A DNA stretch of 64,000 bases from Symsagittifera roscoffensis (lineage: Eukaryota; Xenacoelomorpha; Acoela; Convolutidae), in the NCBI RefSeq assembly GCF_963678635.1, contig NW_026970697.1, forward strand, positions 186,001 through 250,000, read 5' to 3'. Shown piece by piece: positions 1-13,600 of this stretch (position 1 is the first letter of the stretch; each line of letters opens with the position of its first letter). Both the position numbers and the translations under genes were made by a program. Under the pieces are notes generated by a model. That model made no database searches and had not been told where the DNA came from. It saw nothing but the letters and a program-made list of their open reading frames with translations.

Positions 1-1640
1 TCCCCCACGGGCCAATGTATTCAAAAATTTAAACAGGGGTTCTCATCCTAATTGACCGTTTTTAACTGTTTTCTGGCTCTCATTCGTTCAGCTTGAATTA
101 AGGCTGACCATTAAAAACACCAGTTTGTCTCACGGACATTCACTGGTTGAGCCAATTTATCATGCAAAAATTTGTACTGAAACAAGTTGATATTGTGATC
201 TCGATTCTGCAAACCGTTTAAGATGTTTATTTATTCTTGTTTTATGTGTTTAGCGAAAAATACGCATTATTAAACTTGTTTTACACAGTTTGTTTTTCTA
301 ACTGAGCGCACACACTACTTCCCCAACATTTGATATTAGATCTTTAAGCACTATTTCAAAAATGAAATAATGCAATGAAGCTTTGTATTTTTGCAATGAT
401 GTGAAAATGCAATGAATAAACAAGAAATTTTGAACAATTATACTCCCTGTGGAAATATCTATTTGCAATACCGACTCTTTTCCACTTTTCAACCATCCTT
501 CCAAGTTTTATTTTTTTTTCAAATTGTCTTACGAGTAATTATGGCACAAAATCAGTATCTCTACATATTTTCGAACTGAAATCAATATCAATGAACCTGA
601 TTGACTTACAAATCGAGCAGGTGGAACTGTTAGCAGAATTTATCGAAAACATTGAACGCTTTATACCGTTGAAGCGATTTTGTTGAACTTTTTTTCTGTG
701 CAAAATTTTGCAAGTGACTTCAACTTAGTTCGACTGTTTAAAAATGTCCCCACTGTCAGTAGTTTCGGCTAATGTTTTCATCTGCTGGAATTGTTGATTG
801 GAATTTATGACGGTGTTGCTTGAGTTTGGCTAGTCTAATTTAGCCAATCAAGTTTTTCCACCGCGGATTCAGGTCAAGATATAAAAGTAATGTTTTTGGC
901 AGTTTCATGCATAAAACCCGGTTGAGGGAAAGTGGAGAAGAGCCGCAATACTCAGTAAACTAACTGCTACTTCATGTCGACAGGACTAATTCATGGTAAT
1001 AACAATGTTGACCTTGATCACCAACATACAATATTAATGCTACACAGCGTTACCTTAAGATGAAAGCTACTATAAAGACAGTATAGTTGATAAGCGAGGC
1101 CAGATGAATACGCTTAGCGTATACAGAGGTTGTTCCGGGAAGTTCGGAGTGGGTTTAAAGCTCACGTAAATAGTTTCATGTGAGAATTATATTTTGGCCG
1201 AGATTGAAAGAAATTAAAACGCTTAAAAAACTGGTTGATAATCGGTTTGCAAGGGAATTAGGTCTAATGAAATGATGTGAACATCGAAAATATAAATTAT
1301 TCACTGAATAAAATGGGGCGAAATCGGGTAGGGTTCATGACCCTCGTGTATTAACAATGAGTATGAATTATCTGGTCATCGATCTATAGGGAATAGCTTT
1401 CCAAAAGCGTTGAGATAGGTTATAGGCCATGTAATTGTAGTTTTCCAAACCTATAGGAGGTGTATGGTTTAGTCCCGTTTTTTATAGCTTGCTCTCCGAA
1501 GTACGTAATTTTGAGAAGCTTCTGAAAGTGGTGTTAATCTTATCGTGGGGGTTGCTGTTCATAAATTTACTTCAAAAAATCATCATGCAGAGCTAGTTGT
1601 TCTTCGGCTAGCTTGTGGAGAGTAGCGAACCACTCATATG
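1..1640. repeat. Outer part of arm A, non-coding, diverged
   Basis: No gene is visible here. The stretch is homologous in reverse complement to about 43,980-45,050, but with many more differences and indels than the inner arms. Landmarks shared by both copies include the segment around 1,300-1,420 (partner near 44,000-44,110) and the window start (partner near 44,900-45,000). Because homology runs to base 1, arm A continues outside the window. Confidence 0.7.
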
Positions 1641-3085
1641 GAAATTAACTTTTCATTTCACTGGCTTTGTCAGCTCTTAGAAAATAGTTCTAGAAAAAGA
1701 AGTAGTTCCACCCAAAAATTTAAAAGTGTTCAGAGCCTGAATGTCTCCAAGATTGAAAGAAACAAATTTGTTGGCTTTCTTGATAAAGGAAAGTTTAACT
1801 TTTCTTCGATGATGGTTAGAAAGGAGAAAGAATTTAAAGAGGGGCTGAATCTTTCCACTGGTAGAGCTTTGAAGTGTCTCTTTAGATACTGCATCAAATC
1901 AATCAATTGGTTTTTTGAATCTTGAAAAAGTGAGGGATTTCCTCTAACTTTTCTTGCCCTCGACATATTCGTCTTTGTATTCTCTTCTATCATTTCTATT
2001 GATACTGCCTCGTTTATTATGGATGCTTATAAACCGCATGTAGTGTTTTTTGTCTTTGCTTATTGAAATTTTGATCGCATTTCTGCTTTTGTTTTGTCGG
2101 CCATTAATTCCAGGTGAACCAGAAAATCAAAAAATAGGGGTTGCGAATTTTTGTCGCACAGAAATGTGAGTTTATCAAGCGTTTTGGACAAAATCGACAC
2201 AAAAATGGGTTCATGCTTTCCAATCCGTGTGATCTTTTTTTTACTTTATATTTTCTTAATCAAAATTGATCTTTCGTATGATCAAAATTGAACCCACGTC
2301 AAAAGTAAGCTGTTTTGGAACAGCAGTTTTTGATTCAATTTTTGCCTCGTAGAATATGTTTGTTGGAATGGTCTAATTTGTGAAGGATTGTGTAGCAAAT
2401 TTTGCATGTAAAGCATTTGAAAATATGGTCGATATTATTGACGTAAGCAATACTGTTGTTGTGTCGTAAAAAATTGATTGTGTTAATGTTTTTATCAATA
2501 CTTCTCAAAATAAATTCGCTCAAAGTTTTCCATCTTCAAAGGCGTTATCGTAGGTGAAGATGTTTTTTCTCTAATACAGATTCAGTTTTTGGCAAATGAC
2601 CCATCGAAACTCCGCGAAACTGTTTCGGATCATAACCCGAATCATTGAAGGCTTTCGATGTGGATGTTTGAAGAGTCTTTGCTCTATGCGAATAAACCGC
2701 ACATGCTCGAAACAAAAAAGTTGTTATTGTAGGATTGCTTCCTTGAATCCGAAATGAACAAGTTAACCTGATGATTTCCCAGAAGTGGTTCGGGAATCAC
2801 TGAATCTGCAAATACCTTTGGAACACTTTTTAGCAATGCGGTGAAAATGATGACGCTAGTGATCAAACAAATCGTATTTTGACCCTTGTGCGTACAAACT
2901 TCCAAGATATCTTGCTTATTGGTTTTGTTCTGCATAGTCTGCAAGTCTTCATTAGTACAAAGCAGTATAGATTTATCGAAGCGTGTGTTATTCTCACGAA
3001 TATAGAAACAACGATATTTGCCTGTTTTCAAATTACGAAACAGATATCCCAGAGAAATGTAGACTTTCTCAAAAATCATCAATGT
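1640..3085 (-). mobile_element. Broken Polinton-like PolB element fossil, copy A
   Basis: Minus-strand coding-like stretches (for example 2,684-3,082 and 1,730-1,993) match, at the protein level and at roughly two thirds identity, plus-strand stretches at 41,110-42,480. Copy B also holds a segment with protein-primed family B polymerase motifs that is absent here, so this copy is assigned to the same element by homology. It is clearly dead, with many breaks and a large deletion relative to copy B. The divergence between copies is much greater than in the neighbouring arms, so it is an old resident. Alternative: decayed host gene of unknown family. Confidence 0.45.
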
Positions 3086-4329
3086 AATTTAGCTTTTATG
3101 TTTCATAGTTGAATCAGAGTCTGAAAACCGTTAATAAGTAAAAGTTTCATCGATACCAAATACTAGAATGAATCATTCTATGCCTAATTCTGTATGAAGC
3201 CAGTCAAAATATAAATCAGCTTCCGGTCGTCTAAACCGGCCAAAATTACCTAATTGAAAGACACCCAAGTTTAATACACGCGACGTCACTTTTTGGCTGG
3301 TTTATTTACCTTTTGACGGAGTTTTTGGTATGTTTAGATACTCTGCAAGCTTTCGTCTGGCTTATACTATCCGACTGGTATACTCACACTCGCATATTCA
3401 ACCCGGTTTAGTATGAAAGGTAATATAAAAACAATAACCAATTCGATTTAGTCTAATTACGTGTATTTTGAATCTGTAATTTGATTCTGGGTGTTTATTA
3501 TAAAATTTAATTCAAATAAAAAGCATTTCAAATTTTTTTGGCTATAGGCCTCCGTATGAACATCGAATTCTATTTACAGACAAAAAATTCCAGATCACTG
3601 ATGAATCACTAAATTATATAAATCAGGTAACGTTATCAAATTAATGAATGAAAAGATTAACTAAGACAGACATTGGACAGAGTTACTTTTCTAGCGCAAA
3701 ATCAAAATCGGCGCATCAAAATTTCAGTGTCTCGAAACACAGCAAGCCAGATGTTAAATGAATCAGTCTGAGTTCTCAAGCTGAAACAATTTTTCAATTT
3801 TTTTGTTCAACAAGGGATTATCAAATTTCATATTTGACAAAATGCTTCATCTACAATTGTTTCATCAAAATTTAATTTGGCATGTCTGCTTTAAAAATTA
3901 GCGGTATTTTTTCAACTTTTGGTTCATTTCAAAACACCAGAATGAAGAATTTAGGCACTATTAGATATTTCTTTTAATTAAACGTGGAGATGTGATTGAA
4001 CCTCCTCTGTTAAATATTGGGGCTCTTTTCCTGTTAATTATTGGGGCTCTTTCCCCCTCCCCCTATGCAAGGGTTCATCTCCTTTTTTCTGTTCACCTTG
4101 TCCGATTGTTAAAAAAATTGATTAGGCTATGAAAAATATAGTGTGTCTTCATATTTAACCCTTTAAAACCCATTGTAATAACCATATAAATGATGCTTAT
4201 GTGAGGAGGGCGGGGGGAGGGTAGAAAAAAGCCAATATTGGAATCAATATTATTTTGTCTGTATTTCAAACTTTTCTAATCTAAGTCTTCGGCTTTGTCA
4301 GTTGAACAGCGTTTTGATCACTGGTTGAG
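3086..4329. other. 3' flank of FReD gene A
   Basis: No gene seen. This stretch is near-identical in reverse complement to 39,040-40,310. It contains a C/G-rich patch (4,200-4,225), a short duplicated phrase (TTGGGGCTCTTT at 4,017-4,055) and an AATAAA on the minus strand near 3,500, far from the stop codon at 4,330, which might serve as a polyadenylation signal. Confidence 0.6.
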
Positions 4330-4676
4330 TCATCCAATACGTATCATTGTCATCTCACTGTAAGAAATATAAGTTCGTCGTCCTGCCTCATTTGTGATTG
4401 ACATCTGTGTGCCATTCTGGTGGGAATTCGAAGTTGTCTGCATTCCATTCGGGTGCATACTGTGACATCCATTGAACCACCAGCCGCCAGTATGCTTAAC
4501 AGCACAGATACCATCTTCGCCCATGTCATAAGTCTTGAAGGCCATTCCATTGTGATATTGAAGGCCACGACGAGCCCATGGCCCAGGACCCGCATCGTCA
4601 AGGTACCACATGTTCTTACTCGCCACCGTTGGTCCAACTGATAATCGGTAAAAGGGGTGAGGGCCGACCGTGAAGT
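4330..4676 (-). CDS. FReD exon 2 (C-terminal), copy A
   Basis: Last coding exon, 347 bases, acceptor phase 1, ending in TGA. It reads through the FReD landmarks FYRLSVG, YHNGM, a shortened acidic loop in place of the usual calcium-binding DxD loop, CAVKHTGGWWF..C (the conserved C-terminal disulfide pair) and a final MTMIRIG. The acceptor is TTTTTAAG rather than CAG. Compared with copy B, 8 codons change the amino acid and 4 are silent; 7 of the 8 replacements lie from GGWWF onward. Confidence 0.9.
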
Positions 4677-7600
4677 CTTAAAAACAAAGAAGCGTTGAAA
4701 GTCTTGACGTGGCAAATGATCTTTTTGGGTGGCAAAAGGTTGAAATTCTAAAAATCAATGTGATCATTAGTTTTCAGTGGCATAGACGGAGCGTTTTTAA
4801 TTTCTGATGTCTCAAAGAAAATACTCCTTAAACTTGTACAAGTTAATTTTTGACATGGATTTTTTTGACTTTTGAGATTTTTAAAAGTTTTGTTTTAGAT
4901 AAATAATTCAAATGTGAGCGCAAGTTAGACTCGCCGAAAATGAAATGATGCAACAATGGAGCTTGATTTTCAAATTGTAGGAGGGTTTAATTTTAACTTT
5001 GCCAGCAAAAAATTGTTGACCTAGTTTTATAAGTTTTGGTTGGATACAGAAAATTATAAAAATTATCATAATGATTAGTAAAGGTTGTGGAGTTCTAAAA
5101 TTTTCAGGGGATACGAAGGAACAAGAAAAGGAAAAATGAATAAAACCTCCTGGCCCCCTTTCGTACTATTGAACGATATTCTATTTTTACCTGAAATAAC
5201 GTGATCTTTTGTTCAAAGCCCTCTGAAAACGCAAAAAAAACTTTCATTTTCCGTAGTTGCCGGTACCAATCTATATCAAATAAACAATTACGTACAACAT
5301 ACTGCATGGGAAGTTTTCTTTAAATAAAAATCAATAATTATTTCAAACAACCCGAAAAAAGACGAAATCTTTCATTGGAAATTGGAAAGCAATCAAAGGT
5401 CAGCTTTTTCAAAATAAAATAAACGTAACTACTAGCTATAACCTTCCCATTCGCCCCAAATGACTAGATTGTCTAAGAATTGTCGCGTCCAGATTCTTAA
5501 TTTCCATTTTCCTTGTTTGGTCAAGTTATGCATTGTTTTCAATCCCAGCCAAAAGTCTGACATGGTGGTTGAGCCTCCAAAACCATTCTCGTATTCGGAG
5601 AAATTTCTATGGAAATCAACATCAAATTGACCTCGACGTTGAAAAACGATGATGCTTGTTTCCTGAAATATATTTACTGCAATTCTAAAAGACTATATGT
5701 TATCACAAATTATGAAAAAAATTGATTTCGTCTCAAAGTGCATATTTTTGAAATGACTTGAGTTTGTTAAATTTGCAAGATGCATAAATTTGATCGATAT
5801 GACACAGAAATAAAAATTTTTAAAGGTTTTTTAGATATTATTCTCTGGAATTATCTCCGGTTAGCCACTAAAGTTTTGATGAGCAAATGCATGTTAAAAC
5901 ACAAAATCTTAAACAAATTTTTGTGATTTAGTTTGAGAAAAAAAAATTTCCCAGTTTACTCTCAATTTTCTTGTTCTAATAAGCAACGATGCAAATTAAC
6001 AAAATTTCGTTTTACTCTTCCAGGGAAAAAAATATTTTTTTTGTTTGTGGGAAAGCCCAGCTAAATTGCTGCTAATATGATGTTAGTGGCAATTTTTTTA
6101 AAAAAATTTTTCCAAATACCTTTTCTAATTTACAAAGGACAAGTTACATGAACATACATCTTGTTTTTCGTCCAATTGGTTAGTTTCCATTGAGTTCAGT
6201 CTTGATTCAAGGTCGCTCGTTTTGTTTGAGAGGGAGATTGTCAGGAGAAGAGTCTGAAGAAAAAAGTGTAGACATTATCACAAATTGTAAAAAAAATTGA
6301 TTACGTCTCAAATTGCATATTTTTGAAATGATTTAAACTTGTGAAATTTGCAAGATGCATAAACTCGATGGACATGACTCATAGATAAAATTTTTCCAAC
6401 TAATTTTCGATACTTTTCTTTGGAAAACATTTTGGTTAGCAACTAAATTGTTGATAAGCAAATTCATGTTTAAACACAAAATCAATTTTTTGTGATTTAG
6501 TTTGAGAAAAAAAACATTTTCCCAACTTACTCTCAATTCTATTGCTCCACTAAACAACGTTTCAATTTAACAAGTTTTAGTTTTTACCACTCCGCGGAAA
6601 ATTCAATTTTTATCATTTTTATGGGAATCCCAGCTAAATTGTTGCTAATATGATGTTAGTCGCAATTATTTTCACTTTTTTTCAATACTTCTTCCTAATT
6701 ACAACGGACATGTTACATGAACAAACCTTTTGTTTTTCGTCCAATTGGTTGGTTTCCATTGAGTTCAGTCTTGATTCAAGGTCGCTCGTTTTGTTTGAGA
6801 AGGAGATTGTCAGAGTTACGAGAAGAGTCTGAACAAAAAAATCGTCAACTCTTTCGTTTTAAGAACCGACAATATCGTCTTCTAAATTTTCAATTCAATT
6901 TTCGTTTTCGCTGGGGCTTTATATGCATTTGTGATCAGTGCACGTAAGTAATTTTTTAAAAACCGCTATTTGCATACAATCAGGTGTTTTTACGGAATTT
7001 CCAATTAACCAAGAAATGAGTCTCATTTAATCTTGATTTAATTGTTTTTGTAGCCGAATTAGGGACTTTTATCCTAGTTCGGAGTCCAATTGCTGAAAAA
7101 CTTCAACTCGTTTTTCTGCTGATCTCTTTTTGCAAAAAAATGCAAAGTCTATTTTACATCTATCAATTAGTTTTTGTTTTATCATAGTTTTCTGCTATTC
7201 AAATTATTTTGTTGCATTTTTGACATATATTCAATTCTTTACGCATTTATGCATTTTTTATAAGTGCGTAATTTCTTCTGGATAAGGAATGTCGAATTTC
7301 ACTCCCAAACTACTCAAAAAACCAAATGAATCTGGCCTATTTTTATGATCTACTTAACAATATAATCCCCTCTATGCTATTTAATTAACATTCCCAACAT
7401 CAATACAAAATGGCACTTTATTAGCACAAGAACTTTCTGTTGATATTTCTTCCTTTTCGGTCTCTTCTGGTGGATTTTTTGTATAGCTTTTTCGGAAAAG
7501 GCCCAGTGATTCCGAAGAGAAGCGCCGCTGAGGACAGCTCGGCTGCTCTCTTTTTCCTCTTTGAGATTAGTTGAAGTGAACTATGGATTTCTTTTCCGGA

Positions 7601-10600
7601 TTTTTTTCCGACTTTTGCAACTAAAGTAACAGAATATTTGTGCTCGAGGTGGGTTTTTTTCTTTAGGCAAAATTTGAATTTTTAACTAGCCAATTTTGAC
7701 GTATCATTTTTTAATATCATTCAAAAGATATTGTTGTTTTGAGCTGAAATTTGGAAAATTATTCCACCTGTGATCGTTTTTAGTAAAATTATGGTGGTTT
7801 AAAGATTGGCAATTTGGCCAATTTGGGACAATTAACGCGCGATAATTTTCGCGCTACAATGCTGATTTAAATTATCCGGAACAAAGGAATGAAATTCGAA
7901 ATTTCAAACACGTTTTTCTCAATTTGGGGTAAAATTAGACAAAAAATGAAGAGAAAAAAAATAGTTAGAAGCTCAACATAATCAATAGGGAGCAATTTTT
8001 TCTCCAAAATTTTGCGCCAAAATTTCACCCCAAAAGTGGGTCATTTTGGCTCATTTCAGGTTTTAAAGATTTACGCTGAAACTAATTTTTCATTGATGAG
8101 AAATATATATCACAAGGAGCCTTTTCCACAGCCCAACAAAATTCTTGAAGGGTTAAATCTCCAAAAAATTGAATAAATTGTTTAAAATTTGTTTTTAAGC
8201 AAAGATTTTTACTTTAGTTAGTATAAATCAGGTTTCTTGACTACCAAGACAAAAATATTTTCTCTTATACAGGTTTTTGGAGACTTTATAAGAGACATGA
8301 GGCTTCTTGTGATATTACTTGCTCATCTATTAACAAAGTAATTTCAGCGTATAACTTGATTGATCGCAAAAGGCCAAAATAATCCATTTATGAGGTAAAA
8401 ATTTGGTTGAGAAATTCGGAGGAAAAAACTACACCATATTAATTTTGGTGAAATTCTAAGCAACTTTTTTTCTTCTCATTTTTGTCCATCCTAACACAAT
8501 TTGAGAAAAACGTGTGTGAAAATTCAAGTTTTGTTTATTTTTCCGTGTAATTCAAATCAGCTCTGTATAAACGCGTAAGCGGAGATTTAATCCGTCGTAG
8601 AAATTGTTCCAAATTGGTGTAAAGAAGCTTATTTGCCATATTTAATTGGAAACAGGGAGCAAAAAATATACTTTTGAACTGTATAGTGCAATTGAGTAGA
8701 TGATTTTCATTTTAAAAAAATCAAATTAAAAAAAATCGTTTTGTTTTATTACATTTAATTTGTAATGTTATTACTGCTCATAAACCTTAAAAGAAAACAG
8801 GAACGAGCAGTCTTTTCTTTTTTTGTTCTGCCCTGGTCTGCTCTCGTTTTTATGCTTTCTGGTTGGCTGCTGTTTTCCGTGTTCTTCCCATTTTCGGCCT
8901 GCTTTGAGTCTTCTTCTTTTCATACGTTCCTTTTTTGCTTGTTTTGGAGCAGTTTCATGTTTTGTTGCTTTTAAAAATGGGATATTTAGGAGTGTCTAAT
9001 TGTTCATTGTGAAAATATTAAATATGTAACCCGGTACGTCAAAGTGACGTATCTACAACTTAATATTTAATCTCCATATTCAGGTAAGGTCCTTGTAATT
9101 TTGCCATGGTTCTTTTTAATAAAGTCTTCTGTTAAACGAATTTTTGATCCATTCAACGTGAGTGGTATGTAAAATGGTTTATCTTATATTGTTTTGAAAC
9201 TTGACTTTTGGGGTCACGCATACCGCCATTTTTGACTGACACTTTGAACTGATCTTTGTTGTAGTTAGAAAATAGTTGAAAGATGCCCGGCGTGAGGGCA
9301 CGAAGTGCCCGAGTGCTTCTCTTTTGCACGAGGCCATCTTCAACTATGTTCTAACTGTTGAAGAGTATGTTTTTACTCCTTCTGAGGGAAAGATGCCGGA
9401 AAATTGTGGAAGAGCCCGGAAAATTGTGAAAGAGCTCGGAAAAGTGCGCGTGCGCGAAAGTATCCAAATCATTTCTTTTTTCATTCATACGTTCTTTTAT
9501 TTCATTTTTCATTCATACCTTGTCGGGAAAAAACATGTGTGAAGGGGCAAAAACATACTCTTCCTTTTGTTTTCTGGTTTAATTTTTCTTGTACTTTTGT
9601 TTTTCTTTAAAAAAATCTAGTGACTTCACTTTTTCTGGTTCAATTGTCTGACAATGCCTTGTGTATTAAGTCTTTTATTTTTTTGGTTGACATTCTATAA
9701 ATGATTTCTTTGTAGCAGTTAGAACTTAGTTGAAAGATGCCCGAGCGAAAAAGAGCCCGACCTGAGGGCTCGAAGTGCCCGAGTGCTGCTCTTTTGCACG
9801 AGGCTATCTCCAACCTATGTTCTAACGGTTGAAGAGTATGTTTTTGCTCTTTCTGAGGGAAAAATGAATGGAAATTGTGAATGAGCTTGGAAGATTGTGA
9901 AAGAGCACCGAAAAGTGCGCGAAACTATGCAAATGATTTTTGTTTTCATTCATGCGTTCCAATATTTCATTTTTCTAATATTTTCATAAATTTTTCAAGC
10001 GCTCTAATTTCTCAAATATTTTGACTTCCGAGTTTCTTTTCAATGAAATGCAAAACGATTATTGCAAATATGGAGAAAATTATTACATTTTTCAATTGTA
10101 TGATGACAGACTTTTGATCTAATCTGATGACAATCAGGGCAGTCTTGATTTAGTGAGAAGTTTTCTATAACCATTGTTTTGACAAAATTGTAACACTTCG
10201 GTTTAGATGTTACGTCACTAGTTAACGTGGTTGTTTTTAACTAGATGACGCACGTTTTGAGGAAAAAAAATGACGTTTTTGTTTTAAAATGTACTAATAA
10301 TTTTTGAAAATTCAAAAGTGTTGCAACATTTTTGCATTAGAAATTACATGTATTTTCAGTTTCACAGTGAATATTCAACTATTTATTTTGTGCTGCTATC
10401 CATGCCTCAATCTAATCAAAACCAGTTTGATTTTGAAGAGGAAAGATTCACTACGTCCAATTTGGTTTAGAATAGACTTACTGTTCTTACTTTTAATGAC
10501 AATTAGAAAAATATTCAGGCAAAATTCCAAAAACTATTTTTAACTGATTGAGGAATTAGCCCGCGTACACCACTGTACAATTATGACAACCCACAAGGTG

Positions 10601-13600
10601 AGTCAATTCATACAAACTGCTCGTTTAATACTTTGATGCTAATTTTGTACCTCAAAACAATGAGTTAATTTCCACTTTGAGATTGAATACATACTAAACT
10701 TCTAAAAACGTACGAGAATACGTAGTAAAAGCGTAAACGATGCAATAAATTGATACACTCTCGGTAAACATTTTTTTTTTCAAAAAATGATTTTCTTAAG
10801 CGTTGTGCGTGGGTTGACCGCTCAAAATCTTGATCCAGAAAAAATTTAGAATCTTAAACACTGCCGTATCGGCGAAAATGGGCGCCATTTGTTTGAAACA
10901 CTGGGCGCCCAAAGTTTTTTGAAACTTACCACTCACCGACTGAAACTGTGAAATTTATTTTGATACATGGTAAATCTGTTCACTTTCTTAATACGTAGGG
11001 TGCTACCCGTATGTTTATTTTCTATCCTTATAAATGAGGGTAAACACTCCTCCCCCCAAAAAATTATCCTCATTTCTAAAGACGCATCCAAAGGCAATCA
11101 TGACAATTTTGAATTCTTATGATGCTCATTTTGAGTGAATCTAAAAATCAACAGGTTGTTGGTCTTCCCGCAGATTACATATATTTGCTTTGAGTTCCAT
11201 TATCTGTAAACTGAAATCCTTGATTTAAGATGTTTTGCTTCCCATACCTTTTTGATCTGTCTTCAATCGAGCCCTCATGAAATGAACTTAACTTAAAAAT
11301 TTGAAAATAAAAAAAGAGCGTTTCTAATGTTTTTTTTTCATTGCATCATATGAAAAACCATGAAGTACAATTTTAAAAAAAATGGTGTGATTATCCAATT
11401 CGAGTATTCATACTGACGCAAAATATGACGCAAAAAAAACAAGATAATAATTCAAAAACTACGCATAGAAAAATTGTTGAGGTTACTATAAACTCAAGGA
11501 GCATATAACTTGTAAATAACAGCACTCAATTCGAATTCATATAAATTTTTAAGGATAGAAACAACTTTATAAAAAATCGAAACAATTACCAATAGAACGC
11601 ATCAATCCTATATGAGCTAATAATATATCAGCTAATGCAGCGTAAAATCATAATTTTGATAGTTAGATGCGTCCGTACTCTTGGAAAAACCACACAGAAC
11701 TGCACATCAACTATGGAACAGTTTTGTAAACTGCTCGTTCAATACTTTGATGCTAATTTCTTACCTCGAAAAAAGAATGAGTTAACCTCTATTTTGACAT
11801 GGAATGCATACAAACTTCTAAAATTGTAGGAGAATACGTAATAAAAGCGTAAACGATGCAGTAAATTGATATGAAGTCTATTTCATTACATGGTAAATCT
11901 GTTCTTTTCCTAATACATAAGGTGATGTCGCGGAAACTTTTTGTCAATCCTAATACATGAGAGTAAACCCCCCTCCCTGTAAAAAACATCCTTATTCTAA
12001 AGACAAATCCAAAGGCAATCATGAAAATTTTGGGTTCTAATGATGCTCATTTTGAGTAAATCTAACAATCAACAGGTTGTTGGTCCTCCATAAGATTGTT
12101 CAATTGTTTATAAATAGGAATCCTTGATTTATGATGTTTTTTTTCCATTGCGTTGTTGATCTAGCTTTATTTGAGTTATCATGTAATGAACGTGAAAACT
12201 TGAAAATCAAAAAAGCGTTTCTCTGAAGAACAATTAAAAGAAAAAAGTTAGATGTGATTATCCATTTCGAGTATTCATTCTGACGCAAATATGACTGCTT
12301 GGACGATAAAAACAAGACATTAGTTCTAAAACTACGCATAGAAAAATTGTTGAGGTTACTCTAAAATCATAGAGTATAAGGTTTGTTATTAACCGCACTC
12401 AATCAAAATTCAAATCGTTTTCAGGATAAAAAACAACCTTTTTACAAAAATCGTAAAAATTACAATTAGACACCTATCAATCCTATATAAGCCAAAAACG
12501 TATCAGCTAATGCAGTGTACTATCATAAGTTTTTTAAATGTGAGAAAAATCGAAAGAAAAATTTCTGCCATTTTTCAAATTTAGTCACTAGGTTTCAGTG
12601 GAACATATGTGTATCGAAAAAGATCCACAAGTGAAATTTGAAACAAAAAAATATAAAAGTGGAAGAGAAAATTATCAAAACTAGATAAGAATGACTTCTT
12701 TTATGTGTACCTTTTTTTTCAAAATGAAAAATGGTTTTCTGGTATATCAGAGCAAACTTAGAACTCCAATATAAGCATCGAAAACAAAAATCTAAGACGA
12801 GCATATCTGAATGACTGTTCAACTTTTTTTAGTATGCTTAACGGGTTTTCTAATTACCTGGAACATAATTGTATTAAACCGTAATAAACCAAATAGGTGA
12901 ATCATTTGAAAGGACGTAATAATTGAACACTTATTTCTTAGTTGAATCTGAGTTGAGTAGCAGAAAAATTTGATATTTTAAGACAACGCAACTGTATTAC
13001 AGCAGTAAGATATTGTTACATTTGTCCGTACTCTTAGAAAAACCATAAAAAACTGCACATCAATTATGGTACAGTTTTGTAAATTGCTCGTTCAAAACTT
13101 TGATGCTAATTTTTTACCGCGGAAAAACATTAAGCTAACCTCGATTTTGAGATGGAATACATACTAAACTTCTAAAATTGTAGGAAAATTCGTAGTAAAA
13201 TCGTAAACGACGCAGTAAATTCATATGAAGTCTATTTTAGTACATGGTAAATCTGTTTTTGTTTTAAAATGTACTAATAATTTTTGAAAATTCAAAAGTG
13301 TTGCAACATTTTTGCATTAGAAATTACATGTATTTTAAGTTTCACAGTGAATATTCAACTATTTATTTTGTGCTGCTATCCATGCCTCAATATAATCAAA
13401 ACCAGTTTGATTTTGAAGAGGAAAGATTCACTACGTCCAATTTGGTTTAGAATAGACTTACTGTTCTTACTTTTAATGACAATTAGAAAAATATTCAGGC
13501 AAAATTCCAAAAACTATTTTTAACTGATTGAGGAATTAGCCCGCGTACACCACTGTACAATTATGACAACCCACAAGGTGAGTCAATTCATACAAACTGC

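Noticed and set aside
8765-9610. T-rich plus-strand frames with many F, S and L residues
   Set aside because: Composition artefact on the strand opposite to the FReD gene; they cross the hairpin element.
10304-10543. 79-codon frame repeated at 13,284 and, inverted, at 32,951
   Set aside because: The copies lie in young duplications of intronic array sequence; identity of the frame follows from recency. No signal of protein constraint.
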